DNA of 64,000 nt from Rhodoglobus sp. (GTDB taxonomy: Bacteria > Actinomycetota > Actinomycetes > Actinomycetales > Microbacteriaceae). A model generated the notes under the pieces. The model ran no database searches. It saw nothing but the letters and a program-made list of their open reading frames with translations, and had not been told where the DNA came from. Made by a program: the position numbers and the translations under genes. The stretch lies in NCBI GenBank assembly GCA_025463515.1, contig JAODAQ010000065.1, positions 1-64,000 on the forward strand. Direction: 5' to 3'. Below are positions 9,121 through 17,679 of the stretch, one piece after another (within the stretch, counting starts at the first letter, position 1; every line of letters begins with the position of its first letter).

Positions 9121-10326
9121 ATGCTTCGTTGGTTGACTGCTGGTGAGTCGCACGGCCCTGAACTCGTGGCCATTCTCGAGGGACTGCCGGCCGGGGTCCC
9201 CGTGTCGCCCGAGGCCATCCAGGACGACCTGAAGCGCCGGTCGCTCGGCTACGGCCGCGGTGCGCGGATGAAGTTCGAGCAGGACGAGCTGGCCATCAGC
9301 GGCGGCATCCGCCTCGGGTTCTCCATGGGCAGCCCGATCGCGCTGCGCATCGGCAACACCGAGTGGCACCGCTGGGTCGACGTGATGAGCGCGACGCCGG
9401 TCGACCCCGAGAACTTCCCGAAGGGCCGCGGCGCACCCCTGACCCGCCCGCGGCCCGGCCACGCCGACCTCGTGGGCATGCAGAAGTACGACTTCCCTGA
9501 GGCGCGCAACGTGCTCGAGCGGGCATCTGCCCGGGAGACGGCGGCGCGTGTCGCGCTCGGCGCCATCGCGCGGTCGTTCCTCTCCGAGCTCGGCATCCGG
9601 ATCGTGAGCCACGTGCTGTCGATCGGCGAGGTGCGGGTTCCGGATGGCTCGGCCCTCCCCGGCCCGGACGACGTCGCCGCGCTCGACGCCGACCTCCTCC
9701 GCTGCTTCGACCCGGCGACCTCGGCACTCATGGTCGCCGAGGTGGACCGCGCCCACGACGACGGGGACACCCTCGGCGGCGTCGTGGAGGTGCTCGCGTA
9801 CGGCGTCCCTCCGGGACTCGGCTCGTACACCCACTGGGACCGCCGCCTCGACTCGCAGCTCGCGGGCGCGCTCATGGGCATCCAGGCCATCAAGGGGGTC
9901 GAGGTCGGCGACGGCTTCGAGACTGCGCGTCGCCGCGGCTCCGAAGCGCACGACGAGCTGGTCATCGGCGACGAGGGAATCACGCGGCTCTCCGACCGCG
10001 CGGGCGGCACGGAGGGTGGCATGAGCACGGGCACGCTGCTCCGGGTGCGCGCCGCGATGAAGCCGATCTCGACGGTGCCGCACGCGCTTCGCACCGTCGA
10101 TATCGCGACCGGGGCCGCGGCCGAGGCCCACCACCAGCGCTCCGACGTGTGCGCCGTGCCTGCCGCCGGCGTCGTCGCCGAGGCCATGGTCGCGCTCGTG
10201 CTCGCGAACTCCGTGCTCGAGAAGTTCGGCGGGGACTCGCTCGGCGAGACCAGGCGCAACCTCGAGGCCTACCTCGCCGCGATCCCGGATGCCCTCACCA
10301 CGGCACCAGCGTCCGCCAGTGAGTGA
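9121..10326 (+). CDS. aroC: chorismate synthase
   Basis: AroC performs the last step of the common aromatic pathway, the FMN-dependent trans-1,4-elimination of phosphate from EPSP. Its 401 residues and the signatures [33 protein letters not shown] and TEGGMSTGT are diagnostic. The start ATG 9121 follows the aroE stop by 4 bases with no obvious Shine-Dalgarno, so translation is probably coupled. It overlaps aroK by the octamer GTGAGTGA. Chorismate from this gene is the substrate for TrpE encoded 35 kb downstream. Confidence 0.98.
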   Translation: MLRWLTAGESHGPELVAILEGLPAGVPVSPEAIQDDLKRRSLGYGRGARMKFEQDELAISGGIRLGFSMGSPIALRIGNTEWHRWVDVMSATPVDPENFPKGRGAPLTRPRPGHADLVGMQKYDFPEARNVLERASARETAARVALGAIARSFLSELGIRIVSHVLSIGEVRVPDGSALPGPDDVAALDADLLRCFDPATSALMVAEVDRAHDDGDTLGGVVEVLAYGVPPGLGSYTHWDRRLDSQLAGALMGIQAIKGVEVGDGFETARRRGSEAHDELVIGDEGITRLSDRAGGTEGGMSTGTLLRVRAAMKPISTVPHALRTVDIATGAAAEAHHQRSDVCAVPAAGVVAEAMVALVLANSVLEKFGGDSLGETRRNLEAYLAAIPDALTTAPASASE

Positions 10327-10834
10327 TTCGGCACCGGGTGAGCGCGCCGTGGTCGTCCTGATCGGCGCCCCCGGCGCTGGGAAGACCCGCACGGGCAAGC
10401 GCCTCGCTCGGCTCCTCGAGGTGCCCTTCATCGACACCGACCAGCGCATCGTCGCGGCCCACGGTCCGATCGCCGCGATCTTCGAGCAGCACGGCGAGCC
10501 GCACTTCCGGGCCCTCGAGCGCGCCGAGGTGGCGAGGGCGCTGGCCGAGACCGCGGTGGTGACACTCGGCGGGGGAGCGGTACTCGATGCCGACACCCAG
10601 GCCGATCTCGAAGCGCATCGAGTAGTGCAGCTCGCCGTCTCGCCCGAGGCCGTCGAGGCCAGGATCAGCACCGGCAAGCGACCCCTCGTGAAGGACGGCA
10701 TCGGCGCCTGGATCGCCCTCGTCGAGCGCCGCCAGCCGACGTACGACCGGCTGTCGCAGCTCACTATCGACACGTCCCGACGGCCGCTCGACGGCGTCGC
10801 GAAGCAGATCGCCGAATGGTTGGAGAACGAATGA
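10319..10834 (+). CDS. aroK: shikimate kinase
   Basis: The 171-residue P-loop kinase phosphorylates shikimate with ATP. The Walker A motif GAPGAGKT is at residues 16-23, the shikimate-contacting Asp and Arg lie in FIDTDQRI and [10 protein letters not shown], and TLGGGAVLD is the conserved Gly-rich loop. The GTG start at 10319 sits within the end of aroC. It ends in a 4-base ATGA overlap with aroB. The aroC-aroK-aroB order is standard for actinomycetes. Confidence 0.95.
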   Translation: MSDSAPGERAVVVLIGAPGAGKTRTGKRLARLLEVPFIDTDQRIVAAHGPIAAIFEQHGEPHFRALERAEVARALAETAVVTLGGGAVLDADTQADLEAHRVVQLAVSPEAVEARISTGKRPLVKDGIGAWIALVERRQPTYDRLSQLTIDTSRRPLDGVAKQIAEWLENE

Positions 10835-11901
10835 CCGGCACCACGATCATCCCGGTGGGCGACTCGTACGACGTGCTCGTCGGCCGCGGCATCCTCGCCG
10901 ACCTCGCCGACCAGCTCGGGCCGCGAGTCGCCAAGGTGCTTATCGTGCACCCGCCGACGCTCGGCGCCAAGGCGAACGAGCTGCGCGACCAGCTGTCGGA
11001 GCGGTACGAGGTGCTGCTCGCCGAGGTGCCCGACGCCGAGGACGCCAAGCGCGTCGAGGTTGCCGCATTCTGCTGGCAGATCATGGGCCAGACCGACTTC
11101 ACGCGCACGGACGCCGTGATCGGCTTCGGCGGGGGAGCGACCACCGACCTCGCGGGCTTCGTGGCGGCGACCTGGCTGCGCGGTGTGACGCTCGTGCAGG
11201 TGCCGACGAGCGTTGCGGGCATGGTGGATGCCGCGGTCGGGGGCAAGACCGGCATCAACACGTCCGAGGGCAAGAACCTCGTCGGCTCGTTCTACGCGCC
11301 GGCCGCCGTGGTCGCCGACCTCGACGTGCTCGACACGCTGCCGCGCAACGAGATACTCGCCGGGTTCGCCGAGATCGTGAAGTGCGGCTTCATCGGCGAG
11401 CCCGAGATCCTCGACATCATCGAGGCCGACGTCGAGCGCGTGACCGACCCGGCGTCCGATGAGTTCCGCCGGGTGCTCGAGCTGTCGATCCGCCTCAAGG
11501 CGCGCGTCGTCGCCGAGGACTTCAAGGAGAACGGCCTCCGGGAGATCCTGAACTACGGCCACACGCTCGGCCACGCCATCGAGCACGCCGAGCGCTACCG
11601 CTGGCGCCACGGTGCCGCGGTCTCGGTCGGCATGGTGTTCGCCGCCGAGCTCGGGCGGATTGCGGGCACACTGCCGGATGCCGTGGTCGACCGGCACCGC
11701 AGCATCCTGTCGTCCCTGACGCTGCCGATTGACTACCAGCTCGGGCGCTGGAACACGCTCCTCGCGACCATGCAGCGCGACAAGAAGGCCCGCGCGGGGA
11801 TGATGCGCTTCATCGTGCTTGACGACGTGGGCAAGCCGCGGGTGCTCGCCGGGCCCGAGGAGGCGACGCTGTTCACGGCGTACCAGGAGGTCGGGGTATG
11901 A
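10831..11901 (+). CDS. aroB: 3-dehydroquinate synthase
   Basis: AroB converts DAHP to 3-dehydroquinate using NAD and a divalent metal. The 356-residue protein shows FGGGATTDLAGFVAATWLRG, VDAAVGGKTGIN and the metal-binding NYGHTLGHAIEH. ATG 10831 overlaps the aroK stop as ATGA and has GGAGAA 5-10 bases upstream; an earlier in-frame ATG at 10816 is less likely. It overlaps the LysE-type gene by ATGA, so the exporter is part of the same translational string. Confidence 0.97.
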   Translation: MTGTTIIPVGDSYDVLVGRGILADLADQLGPRVAKVLIVHPPTLGAKANELRDQLSERYEVLLAEVPDAEDAKRVEVAAFCWQIMGQTDFTRTDAVIGFGGGATTDLAGFVAATWLRGVTLVQVPTSVAGMVDAAVGGKTGINTSEGKNLVGSFYAPAAVVADLDVLDTLPRNEILAGFAEIVKCGFIGEPEILDIIEADVERVTDPASDEFRRVLELSIRLKARVVAEDFKENGLREILNYGHTLGHAIEHAERYRWRHGAAVSVGMVFAAELGRIAGTLPDAVVDRHRSILSSLTLPIDYQLGRWNTLLATMQRDKKARAGMMRFIVLDDVGKPRVLAGPEEATLFTAYQEVGV

Positions 11902-12530
11902 CCGTCGCCTCGGCGCTGTGGTCGTTCGCGCTCCTCGCGGGCGTTCTCACGATCATCCCGGGGCCGGACAGTGCGCTCATCCTGCGGTCGGCGCTCGTCC
12001 AGTCGCGCAAGCACGCGTACGCGACTGCGGTCGGCATCGCGAGCGGGACCTTCGTGTGGGGCGCGGCAGCCGCGGTCGGCGCGGCGGCACTGCTCGCGGC
12101 ATCCGAGGCCGCCTTCACGATCCTCAAGATCGTCGGCGCTCTGTACCTCGCCTACCTCGGCGTGAGCATGATCGTGAAGTCGTTCCGCCGGCACGTCGTC
12201 GAGACGGATGTCGCGACTCCCGTCGGCACCCTGCGGGCCGCCTTCGGCCGCGGTGCGATCACGAACCTGCTCAACCCGAAGGTCGGCGTGTTCTACATCG
12301 CGCTCATCCCGCAGTTCATCCCCGAGGGCGTACCGCCGGTCGGGATGGGCCTGCTGCTCGCGCTCGTGCACGTCGTCGAGTCGCTCGTGTGGTTCACGGG
12401 GCTGATCATCGCGGCGCATTTCGCGCGGAAGTGGCTCTCGTCGCCCCGCGTCTCGGCCTGGATCGACCGGGTGACGGGCGGCATCCTCCTCGCCTTCGGC
12501 GCGGTGCTCGCGATCGAGTCGCGCTCCTAG
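11898..12530 (+). CDS. LysE/RhtB-family exporter
   Basis: The 210-residue membrane protein has about six hydrophobic segments and the family motif IIPGPDSALILRSALVQSRKHAYATAVGIASG near the N-terminus, plus NLLNPKVGVFYIALIPQFIP. LysE/RhtB proteins export amino acids or related metabolites by proton antiport. The start ATG 11898 overlaps aroB, placing it in the aromatic operon. Inference: it may export a pathway product or relieve overflow of aromatic intermediates, but the substrate cannot be read from sequence. Two 80-bp repeat elements follow immediately. Confidence 0.88.
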   Translation: MTVASALWSFALLAGVLTIIPGPDSALILRSALVQSRKHAYATAVGIASGTFVWGAAAAVGAAALLAASEAAFTILKIVGALYLAYLGVSMIVKSFRRHVVETDVATPVGTLRAAFGRGAITNLLNPKVGVFYIALIPQFIPEGVPPVGMGLLLALVHVVESLVWFTGLIIAAHFARKWLSSPRVSAWIDRVTGGILLAFGAVLAIESRS

Positions 12531-12545
12531 TCGAAACCCACCGTC

Positions 12546-12625
12546 CGAAAACGCAGGAGATCCTTCTCCTTCGGGGCGATGGGCACTTTGGCGTGCCGAT
12601 TCGCCGCGATTCTCCTGCGTTTTCG
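12546..12625. repeat. 80-bp terminal-inverted-repeat element, copy 2
   Basis: CGAAAACGCAGGAGA (12546-12560) and TCTCCTGCGTTTTCG (12611-12625) are perfect 15-bp inverted repeats around a 50-bp centre. The centre can form GGCAC (12582-12586) with GTGCC (12593-12597). The element begins 16 bases after the exporter stop codon and has no evident target duplication. Confidence 0.88.
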
Positions 12626-12695
12626 TCGCCGGGGCCGGATCCGCGGGGCGGTCCGCGCTGCCGCGGCATCCGCCGCATCTCTCCCAGACCCGTGC

Positions 12696-12775
12696 CGAAA
12701 ACGCAGGAGATACAGCCCCTCGGTGCCCAAACTGCCCGCCTTCGTGACCTTGGGCGCGATTCTCCTGCGTTTTCG
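12696..12775. repeat. 80-bp terminal-inverted-repeat element, copy 3
   Basis: CGAAAACGCAGGAGA (12696-12710) and TCTCCTGCGTTTTCG (12761-12775) are perfect inverted repeats, again with exactly 50 bp between. The centre differs from copies 1 and 2 but can pair GCCCAA (12725-12730) with TTGGGC (12750-12755). It ends 29 bases before the aroQ start, so it could influence aroQ expression. Confidence 0.88.
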
Positions 12776-12804
12776 GCGGATGCCCCGCCGATACACTCGA
12801 ACCC

Positions 12805-13239
12805 GTGACCACAGTGCTCGTCCTCAACGGCCCCAACCTTGGGCGGCTCGGCAGCCGCGAGCCCGATGTGTACGGCAGCGGCACCCTCGACGACCTGCGA
12901 CTGCAGCTCGAGGCATCCGGTGATCTTGCAATCGACCTGCGCCAGACCAACGACGAGGCCGAGCTCATCTCGTGGCTCTACGAGGCAGTGGACACCGGCA
13001 GCCCGGTCATCCTGAACCCGGCAGCCTTCACGCACTACTCGTACGCGCTCCGGGATGCCGCGGCTCTCGTCACCAAGGCCGGGCTGCTGCTCGTCGAGGT
13101 GCACATCTCGAATCCGCACGCCCGCGAGGAGTTCCGGCACACGAGCGTCATCTCCGCCGTCGCGACCGGGGTGATCGCCGGATTCGGGTTCGACTCGTAC
13201 TGGCTCGCCCTTGAACTGGTCAAGCGCAGGCTCGGGTAG
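12805..13239 (+). CDS. aroQ: type II 3-dehydroquinate dehydratase
   Basis: The enzyme dehydrates 3-dehydroquinate to 3-dehydroshikimate. The 144-residue length and motifs [17 protein letters not shown] (with the catalytic Tyr), NPAAFTHYS, the His in [15 protein letters not shown] and ATGVIAGFG are those of the dodecameric type II family. The GTG start at 12805 is separated from the aroB-exporter string by 274 bases holding two 80-bp repeats, so it may be transcribed separately. It precedes efp and nusB, a common actinobacterial order. Confidence 0.96.
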   Translation: MTTVLVLNGPNLGRLGSREPDVYGSGTLDDLRLQLEASGDLAIDLRQTNDEAELISWLYEAVDTGSPVILNPAAFTHYSYALRDAAALVTKAGLLLVEVHISNPHAREEFRHTSVISAVATGVIAGFGFDSYWLALELVKRRLG

Positions 13240-13257
13240 ACTCGACCGCTGGTCTCT

Positions 13258-13281
13258 GATCTCGACAAGCTCGATCACCGG
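13258..13281 (+). repeat. short dispersed TCTCGAC..GCTCGA repeat, intergenic
   Basis: GATCTCGACAAGCTCGATC then ACCGG. It matches the 3594-3617 copy at nearly every position except the central AA/TCC. It lies in the leader of efp, 24 bases before its start. Confidence 0.5.
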
Positions 13282-13304
13282 CTCTCAACGAACGGATTCA
13301 TCTC

Positions 13305-13868
13305 ATGGCTTCTACAGCTGACATCAGGAACGGCGTCGTCCTCAACATGGACGGCCAGCTCTGGACGGTCATCGACTTCCAGCACGTCAAGCCCGGCAAG
13401 GGCGGCGCGTTCGTGCGCACCAAGGTCAAGAACGTCATGAGCGGCAAGGTCGTCGACCGCACCTTCAACGCCGGCGCGAAGATCGAGACCGAGACCGTCG
13501 ACCGCGCGGACTACCAGTACCTGTACGCGGACGGCGAGAACTTCGTGTTCATGGACAAGGGCAACTACGACCAGATCACGCTCACCCCCGCCCAGGTCGG
13601 CGACGCCCCCAACTTCATGCTCGAGAACCAGGACGTCACGATCGCCCTGCACAACGGCGACCCGCTCTATGTCGAGCTGCCGGCGTCCGTGGTGCTGGAG
13701 ATCACCTACACGGAGCCCGGCCTCCAGGGCGACCGGTCGACCGGCGGCACGAAGCCCGCGACGGTCGAGACCGGCTACCAGATCCAGGTCCCGCTGTTCC
13801 TCGAGCAGGGCACCAAGGTCAAGGTCGACACGCGCGACGGCAGCTACCTGGGTCGCGTCTCCGACTAG
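13305..13868 (+). CDS. efp: translation elongation factor P
   Basis: EF-P rescues ribosomes stalled at polyproline. The 187 residues form the usual three beta-barrel domains: the N-terminal KOW-like domain with the loop [13 protein letters not shown], the middle domain, and a C-terminal OB domain ([35 protein letters not shown]). The tip residue is Lys32, the position modified in some bacteria; no modification enzyme gene is in the window. ATG 13305 is the family start. The stop TAG shares its last base with the nusB start GTG. Confidence 0.97.
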   Translation: MASTADIRNGVVLNMDGQLWTVIDFQHVKPGKGGAFVRTKVKNVMSGKVVDRTFNAGAKIETETVDRADYQYLYADGENFVFMDKGNYDQITLTPAQVGDAPNFMLENQDVTIALHNGDPLYVELPASVVLEITYTEPGLQGDRSTGGTKPATVETGYQIQVPLFLEQGTKVKVDTRDGSYLGRVSD

Positions 13869-14281
13869 TGGGCGCCAGAAGCAAGTCGCGCAAGCGCGCC
13901 CTCGACATCCTCTACGGGGCCGATGTGCGCGAGGAGTCCATCAACACGGTCCTGGCCGCCGAGCAGGCGCGCAACGACGCCGACCCCAAGCGGTCGAACT
14001 CATGGCCGTACGCCCGCGACATCGTCATCGGCATCACCGAGCACGGTGACGAGATCGACGAGCTCATCGAGACCTACTCGCAGGGCTGGCCGATCGCCCG
14101 GATGCCCGCTGTAGACCGCGCCCTCGTGCGCATCGGGCTGTGGGAGATCCTGTTCAACGACGAGGTGCCCGACGCCGTCGCGATCTCCGAGGCCGTGGAG
14201 TCGGCGCGCGTGCACAGCACGGACGACTCGGCAGGCTTCGTCAACGGGCTCCTCGGCCGAATCGCGGCAAGCCGCGCCTAG
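13868..14281 (+). CDS. nusB: transcription antitermination factor NusB
   Basis: NusB binds boxA RNA with S10 (NusE) in rRNA antitermination complexes. The 137-residue all-helical protein starts ARSKSRKRALDILYGADVR and contains SQGWPIARMPAVDRALVRIGLWEI and SAGFVNGLLGRIA, matching the family. GTG 13868 overlaps the efp stop by one base, so the two are coupled. In many actinomycetes the pyr operon follows nusB directly; here a 10-kb transport island intervenes. Confidence 0.96.
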   Translation: MGARSKSRKRALDILYGADVREESINTVLAAEQARNDADPKRSNSWPYARDIVIGITEHGDEIDELIETYSQGWPIARMPAVDRALVRIGLWEILFNDEVPDAVAISEAVESARVHSTDDSAGFVNGLLGRIAASRA

Positions 14282-14290
14282 TTCTCGCGC

Positions 14291-14902
14291 CTAGGCGGGC
14301 AGCACGTCCCGGGCGAATCCGCGGTAGACAGGGGCGATCGACTCCGCCACGAGATCGCTCAGCCGTCGATCGCGGGAGCGGCCGAAGGCGATGGATGCCG
14401 CCGCCACCGCGCCGCCGAGGGCCAGGGCGTACGACAGCGGAACCAGGTCGTCGGCGTCCGCGCCCAGCCGCCGCCCGACGAATCCGGCTATCGCGTCCAC
14501 CCGGCGGGCGGACCACGCCAGCGTGATCTCGCGGAGCTCGGGCGTCTCGGCGAGCACAGCCTGGTAGTCGGCCGTCGTGCGCGCCTCGTCGAGGCCGACG
14601 GCATCCGTCACATCGACGAGCGCGCGCGCCACGGCCTCGAACGGATTGGCGTCCGGGGGCGTGCGCGCGAGCCGCGCCTCGAGGTCGGCCAGCTGGTGGG
14701 CCTGGCAGCTCCAGACGACCTCGTCCTTGGTGGCGAAGTAGTTGAAGAAGGTCGAGCGGCTGACTCCCGCGCGCGCCGCGATGTCCTGTACCGAGGTGTG
14801 GGCGAAGCCGTTGTCGCGGAAGAGCCGCATCGCGCCGGCGGCCAGATCCGACTGCGAGCTCGACCGGGGGCGGCCCGGTCTCGTGGGTCCCGCGTAGGCC
14901 AT
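14291..14902 (-). CDS. TetR-family transcriptional regulator
   Basis: The 203-residue repressor has an N-terminal helix-turn-helix (TSVQDIAARAGVSRSTFFNYFATKDEVVW, about residues 36-64) and a variable ligand-binding domain. It is divergently oriented to the transport island that starts at 15077, so it probably controls that operon and itself. In the 174-base divergent region a 5-bp inverted repeat, CTCGC (14917-14921) with GCGAG (14933-14937), is a weak operator candidate. Its 3' end is 9 bases from nusB, tail to tail. The ligand is unknown; peptides or sulfur compounds are guesses from neighbours. Confidence 0.88.
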   Translation of the reverse strand: MAYAGPTRPGRPRSSSQSDLAAGAMRLFRDNGFAHTSVQDIAARAGVSRSTFFNYFATKDEVVWSCQAHQLADLEARLARTPPDANPFEAVARALVDVTDAVGLDEARTTADYQAVLAETPELREITLAWSARRVDAIAGFVGRRLGADADDLVPLSYALALGGAVAAASIAFGRSRDRRLSDLVAESIAPVYRGFARDVLPA

Positions 14903-15076
14903 CTGTTACGTCCCATCTCGCGTTTCCGGACTGCGAGCGCGGCTCCGTCCACTTACTCGCAACCTGCGTTCACGCCCCGGAGGCGGCTGCCCGCCCGTGG
15001 TTAGTCTCACAGAACCGGCTGGCCCGGCCGAGTCCTCGTGACACCCAGAGAAACATTCCACAGAAGGAACCCCCAC

Positions 15077-16723
15077 ATGACTTCCGTACGCACAAGCGGA
15101 TGGGTGGCGATCGCAGCAGGCGCCACCCTCGTCCTCGCCGGATGCAGCAGCCCCGGCACCGATTCGGCCGCGGGAACACCAGTTGACGGCGGCACGATCA
15201 CCGTCGCCATCGACTCCGACCCGAGCTCGCAGTTCGACATCCACTCGACCGCCGCCGACATCTCGGCGCTCGTGCTCCGCAACGTCTTCGACTCCCTCGT
15301 CGTGCAGGACTCCGACGGCACGATCAAGCCCTGGCTCGCCGACTCCTGGACGATCAGCGACGACGGCCTGAGCTACACCTTCGAGCTCAAGCACGACGTG
15401 ACCTTCACCGACGGCGAGGCCTTCAACGCCGAGGCGGTCAAGGCCAACTTCGACCACATCGCCGACCCTGGCACGAAGTCCCAGTACTCGGCGGCGCTGC
15501 TCGGCGGCGCGGACTACGCGGGCACCGAGGTCGTCGACGACGACACCGTGACCGTCAACTTCACCCGCCCGTTCGCCGCGTTCCTGCAGGGGGCGAGCAC
15601 GACCTACCTCGGCTTCTACGCTCCGGACGTCCTGGCGTCGAGCGCTGACAAGCTCGTGGCGGGCGGGCCGGATGTCACGGTCGGCACCGGCCCGTTCATC
15701 CTCGACAGCTTCACCCCCGGCCAGGACATCACGTTCACCAAGAACGCCGACTACAACTGGGGCCCGTCGAACGCGCAGCACACCGGTGCCGCGCACCCCG
15801 ACAAGCTGGTCTACCGCATTCTTCCGGAGAACGCGGTGCGCTCGGGCGCGCTGACGAGCGGTGAGGTGGATGTCGCGGAGAACGTCTCCCCGAACGACGT
15901 CCCCGGGCTCGAGACGGACTCCTCGATCACGGTGACCGGGACGCCCGCGCCCGGCCTGCCGTACTCGATCTTCCTGAACCACTCGCAGGGCGTCTTCCAG
16001 GACAAGCTCGTTCGCCAGGCCTTCGAGCGCGGGATCGACATCACCTCCGCCGTGCAGGCGGTCTACGGCGGCCAGTACGACCGCGCGTGGAGCGTTCTCG
16101 GCCCCACGACCCCGAACTCCTACGACTCCAGCGTCGAGGGCACGTGGGAGTACGACGCCGACCTGGCGGGCCAGCTGCTCGACGAGGCCGGCTGGACAGG
16201 CAAGGACGCTGACGGATACCGCACCAAGGACGGCGTACGGCTGAGCGCATCCTGGCCGTCGTACCAGGCGCCCCGCGAGGACCGCCAGAGCCTGGTCGAC
16301 GCCTTCCAGGCCGACCTGAAGAAGATCGGCTTCGAGCTGATCCCGAAGCCGCTGGACGGCGGGGCGTACATCGACGGGCTCTACTCGGGAAACTACGACA
16401 TCGCCGACTGGAGCTTCGTGCGCCCCGAGGGCGACATCCTCCGACTGCACCTGTTCTCGGGATTCGCGCCCGTGCAGAACGCCTCGTACGTGAACGACCC
16501 GCAGGTCGACGAGTGGGTGCAGACGGCTTCGGAGTCCACCGACCCGGCCGAGCGCAAGGACCTGTACAGCAAGGTCCAGAAGTGGGTGATCGACGACGCG
16601 GCCATCGTGCCGATCTACGTGCCCGGCAACATCGTCGCCTCGTCGTCGGCGATCGGCGGCCTGCGCTCGGACATCGCCGGCTGGCCGCTGCTCTACGACG
16701 CGTGGACGACCAAGCAGCCGTGA
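15077..16723 (+). CDS. ABC transporter substrate-binding lipoprotein, peptide/nickel family (SBP family 5)
   Basis: The 548-residue lipoprotein captures its ligand outside the membrane for the adjacent permeases. A lipobox LVLAGC puts the lipidated Cys at residue 23. The fold markers are those of SBP family 5: LVVQDSDGTIKPWLADSWTIS, YTFELKHDVTFTDGEAFNAEAVKANF, VGTGPFILDSF and the C-terminal DDAAIVPIYVP. ATG 15077 gives a proper signal peptide; AGAAGGAA (15062-15069) is its ribosome binding site. Ligands of this family include oligopeptides, dipeptides, nickel chelates and opines. It overlaps the next gene by GTGA. Confidence 0.93.
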   Translation: MTSVRTSGWVAIAAGATLVLAGCSSPGTDSAAGTPVDGGTITVAIDSDPSSQFDIHSTAADISALVLRNVFDSLVVQDSDGTIKPWLADSWTISDDGLSYTFELKHDVTFTDGEAFNAEAVKANFDHIADPGTKSQYSAALLGGADYAGTEVVDDDTVTVNFTRPFAAFLQGASTTYLGFYAPDVLASSADKLVAGGPDVTVGTGPFILDSFTPGQDITFTKNADYNWGPSNAQHTGAAHPDKLVYRILPENAVRSGALTSGEVDVAENVSPNDVPGLETDSSITVTGTPAPGLPYSIFLNHSQGVFQDKLVRQAFERGIDITSAVQAVYGGQYDRAWSVLGPTTPNSYDSSVEGTWEYDADLAGQLLDEAGWTGKDADGYRTKDGVRLSASWPSYQAPREDRQSLVDAFQADLKKIGFELIPKPLDGGAYIDGLYSGNYDIADWSFVRPEGDILRLHLFSGFAPVQNASYVNDPQVDEWVQTASESTDPAERKDLYSKVQKWVIDDAAIVPIYVPGNIVASSSAIGGLRSDIAGWPLLYDAWTTKQP

Positions 16724-17679
16724 GCACTGCCGTAGCCGGAACGAGCCGGGCAGGTGCAGCCCTCACGCTGTACCTGCCCCGGCTCGTCGGCGCGCTCATC
16801 GTGATCTGGGGAGCGGCGACCCTGGCGTTCCTCGTGCTGCACCTCGTCCCCGGCGACCCGGTGGACATCATGCTCGGCGTGCAGTCGACGGTGAGCGAGC
16901 AGGTGCGGGAGAGCATCCGTGACGAGCTCGGGCTCAACCAACCGATCCTGCAGCAGTACCTGGCGTATCTCGGCCATGTCGTCACACTCGACTTCGGCAG
17001 GTCGTACCGGCTCCAGCAGCCCGTGACTGCCGTGATCGGTGCGCAGCTGCTGCCGACCGTGCAGCTCGCGGCGCTCTCCATCGTGTTCGCCCTCGTCATC
17101 GCGCTCGCGATCGCCCTCGCGGCCCGCACGCGCGTGGCGAGAGCGATCGCCACCCTCATCGAGCTCATCGCGATCTCGTCGCCGACGTTCTGGACGGGGC
17201 TCCTGCTGCTCACGGTGTTCTCGTTCCAGCTGCGGTGGTTCCCGGTCTCCGGCGGGCAGGGACTCCCCGCGCTCGTGCTCCCGGCCCTCACCCTCGCCCT
17301 TCCGATCGCCGGCATCCTGAGCCAGGTGATCCGGCACGGGCTGGACGGCGCCAACGCCCAGCCGTTCGTGGACAGCGCCCGCGCCCGAGGGCTGACGTTC
17401 GCGGAGCAGCTCGGCCGCCACACCCTGCGGCACGCCTCGCCGCCCGCGGTGACCCTCGCGGCCTACATCGTCGGAAGTCTGCTCGGCGGGGCCGTGATCA
17501 TCGAGCAGCTGTTCGGGCGCCCCGGCATCGGCCGCGTTGCGCTCGACGCGATAAACAACCGCGACCTTCCCGTGGTCATGGCCCTCGTGATCTTCGCGGC
17601 CGTGGTCTTCGTGGTCATCAACCTGATCGTTGACCTGCTCTACCCGCTCATCGACCCTAGACTCCGGAGGACCCGATGA
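16720..17679 (+). CDS. ABC transporter permease, DppB type
   Basis: The 319-residue protein is the first membrane subunit of the peptide-type importer. It carries the DppB/OppB pattern: an N-terminal segment (RLVGALIVIWGAATLAFLVLHLVPGDPV), a second domain beginning with the inner-membrane loop, and the coupling motif region RARGLTFAEQLGRHTLRHA. The end YPLIDPRLRR is characteristic. GTG 16720 overlaps the binding-protein stop by 4 bases, and its own stop overlaps the next permease as ATGA. Confidence 0.93.
   Translation: MSTAVAGTSRAGAALTLYLPRLVGALIVIWGAATLAFLVLHLVPGDPVDIMLGVQSTVSEQVRESIRDELGLNQPILQQYLAYLGHVVTLDFGRSYRLQQPVTAVIGAQLLPTVQLAALSIVFALVIALAIALAARTRVARAIATLIELIAISSPTFWTGLLLLTVFSFQLRWFPVSGGQGLPALVLPALTLALPIAGILSQVIRHGLDGANAQPFVDSARARGLTFAEQLGRHTLRHASPPAVTLAAYIVGSLLGGAVIIEQLFGRPGIGRVALDAINNRDLPVVMALVIFAAVVFVVINLIVDLLYPLIDPRLRRTR

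Noticed and set aside
1740-12775. 80-bp elements as ordinary Rho-independent terminators or integron attC sites
   Set aside because: The stems enclose 50-bp loops and lack U tracts, copy 1 follows a separate genuine terminator, and the ends do not match attC core sites.
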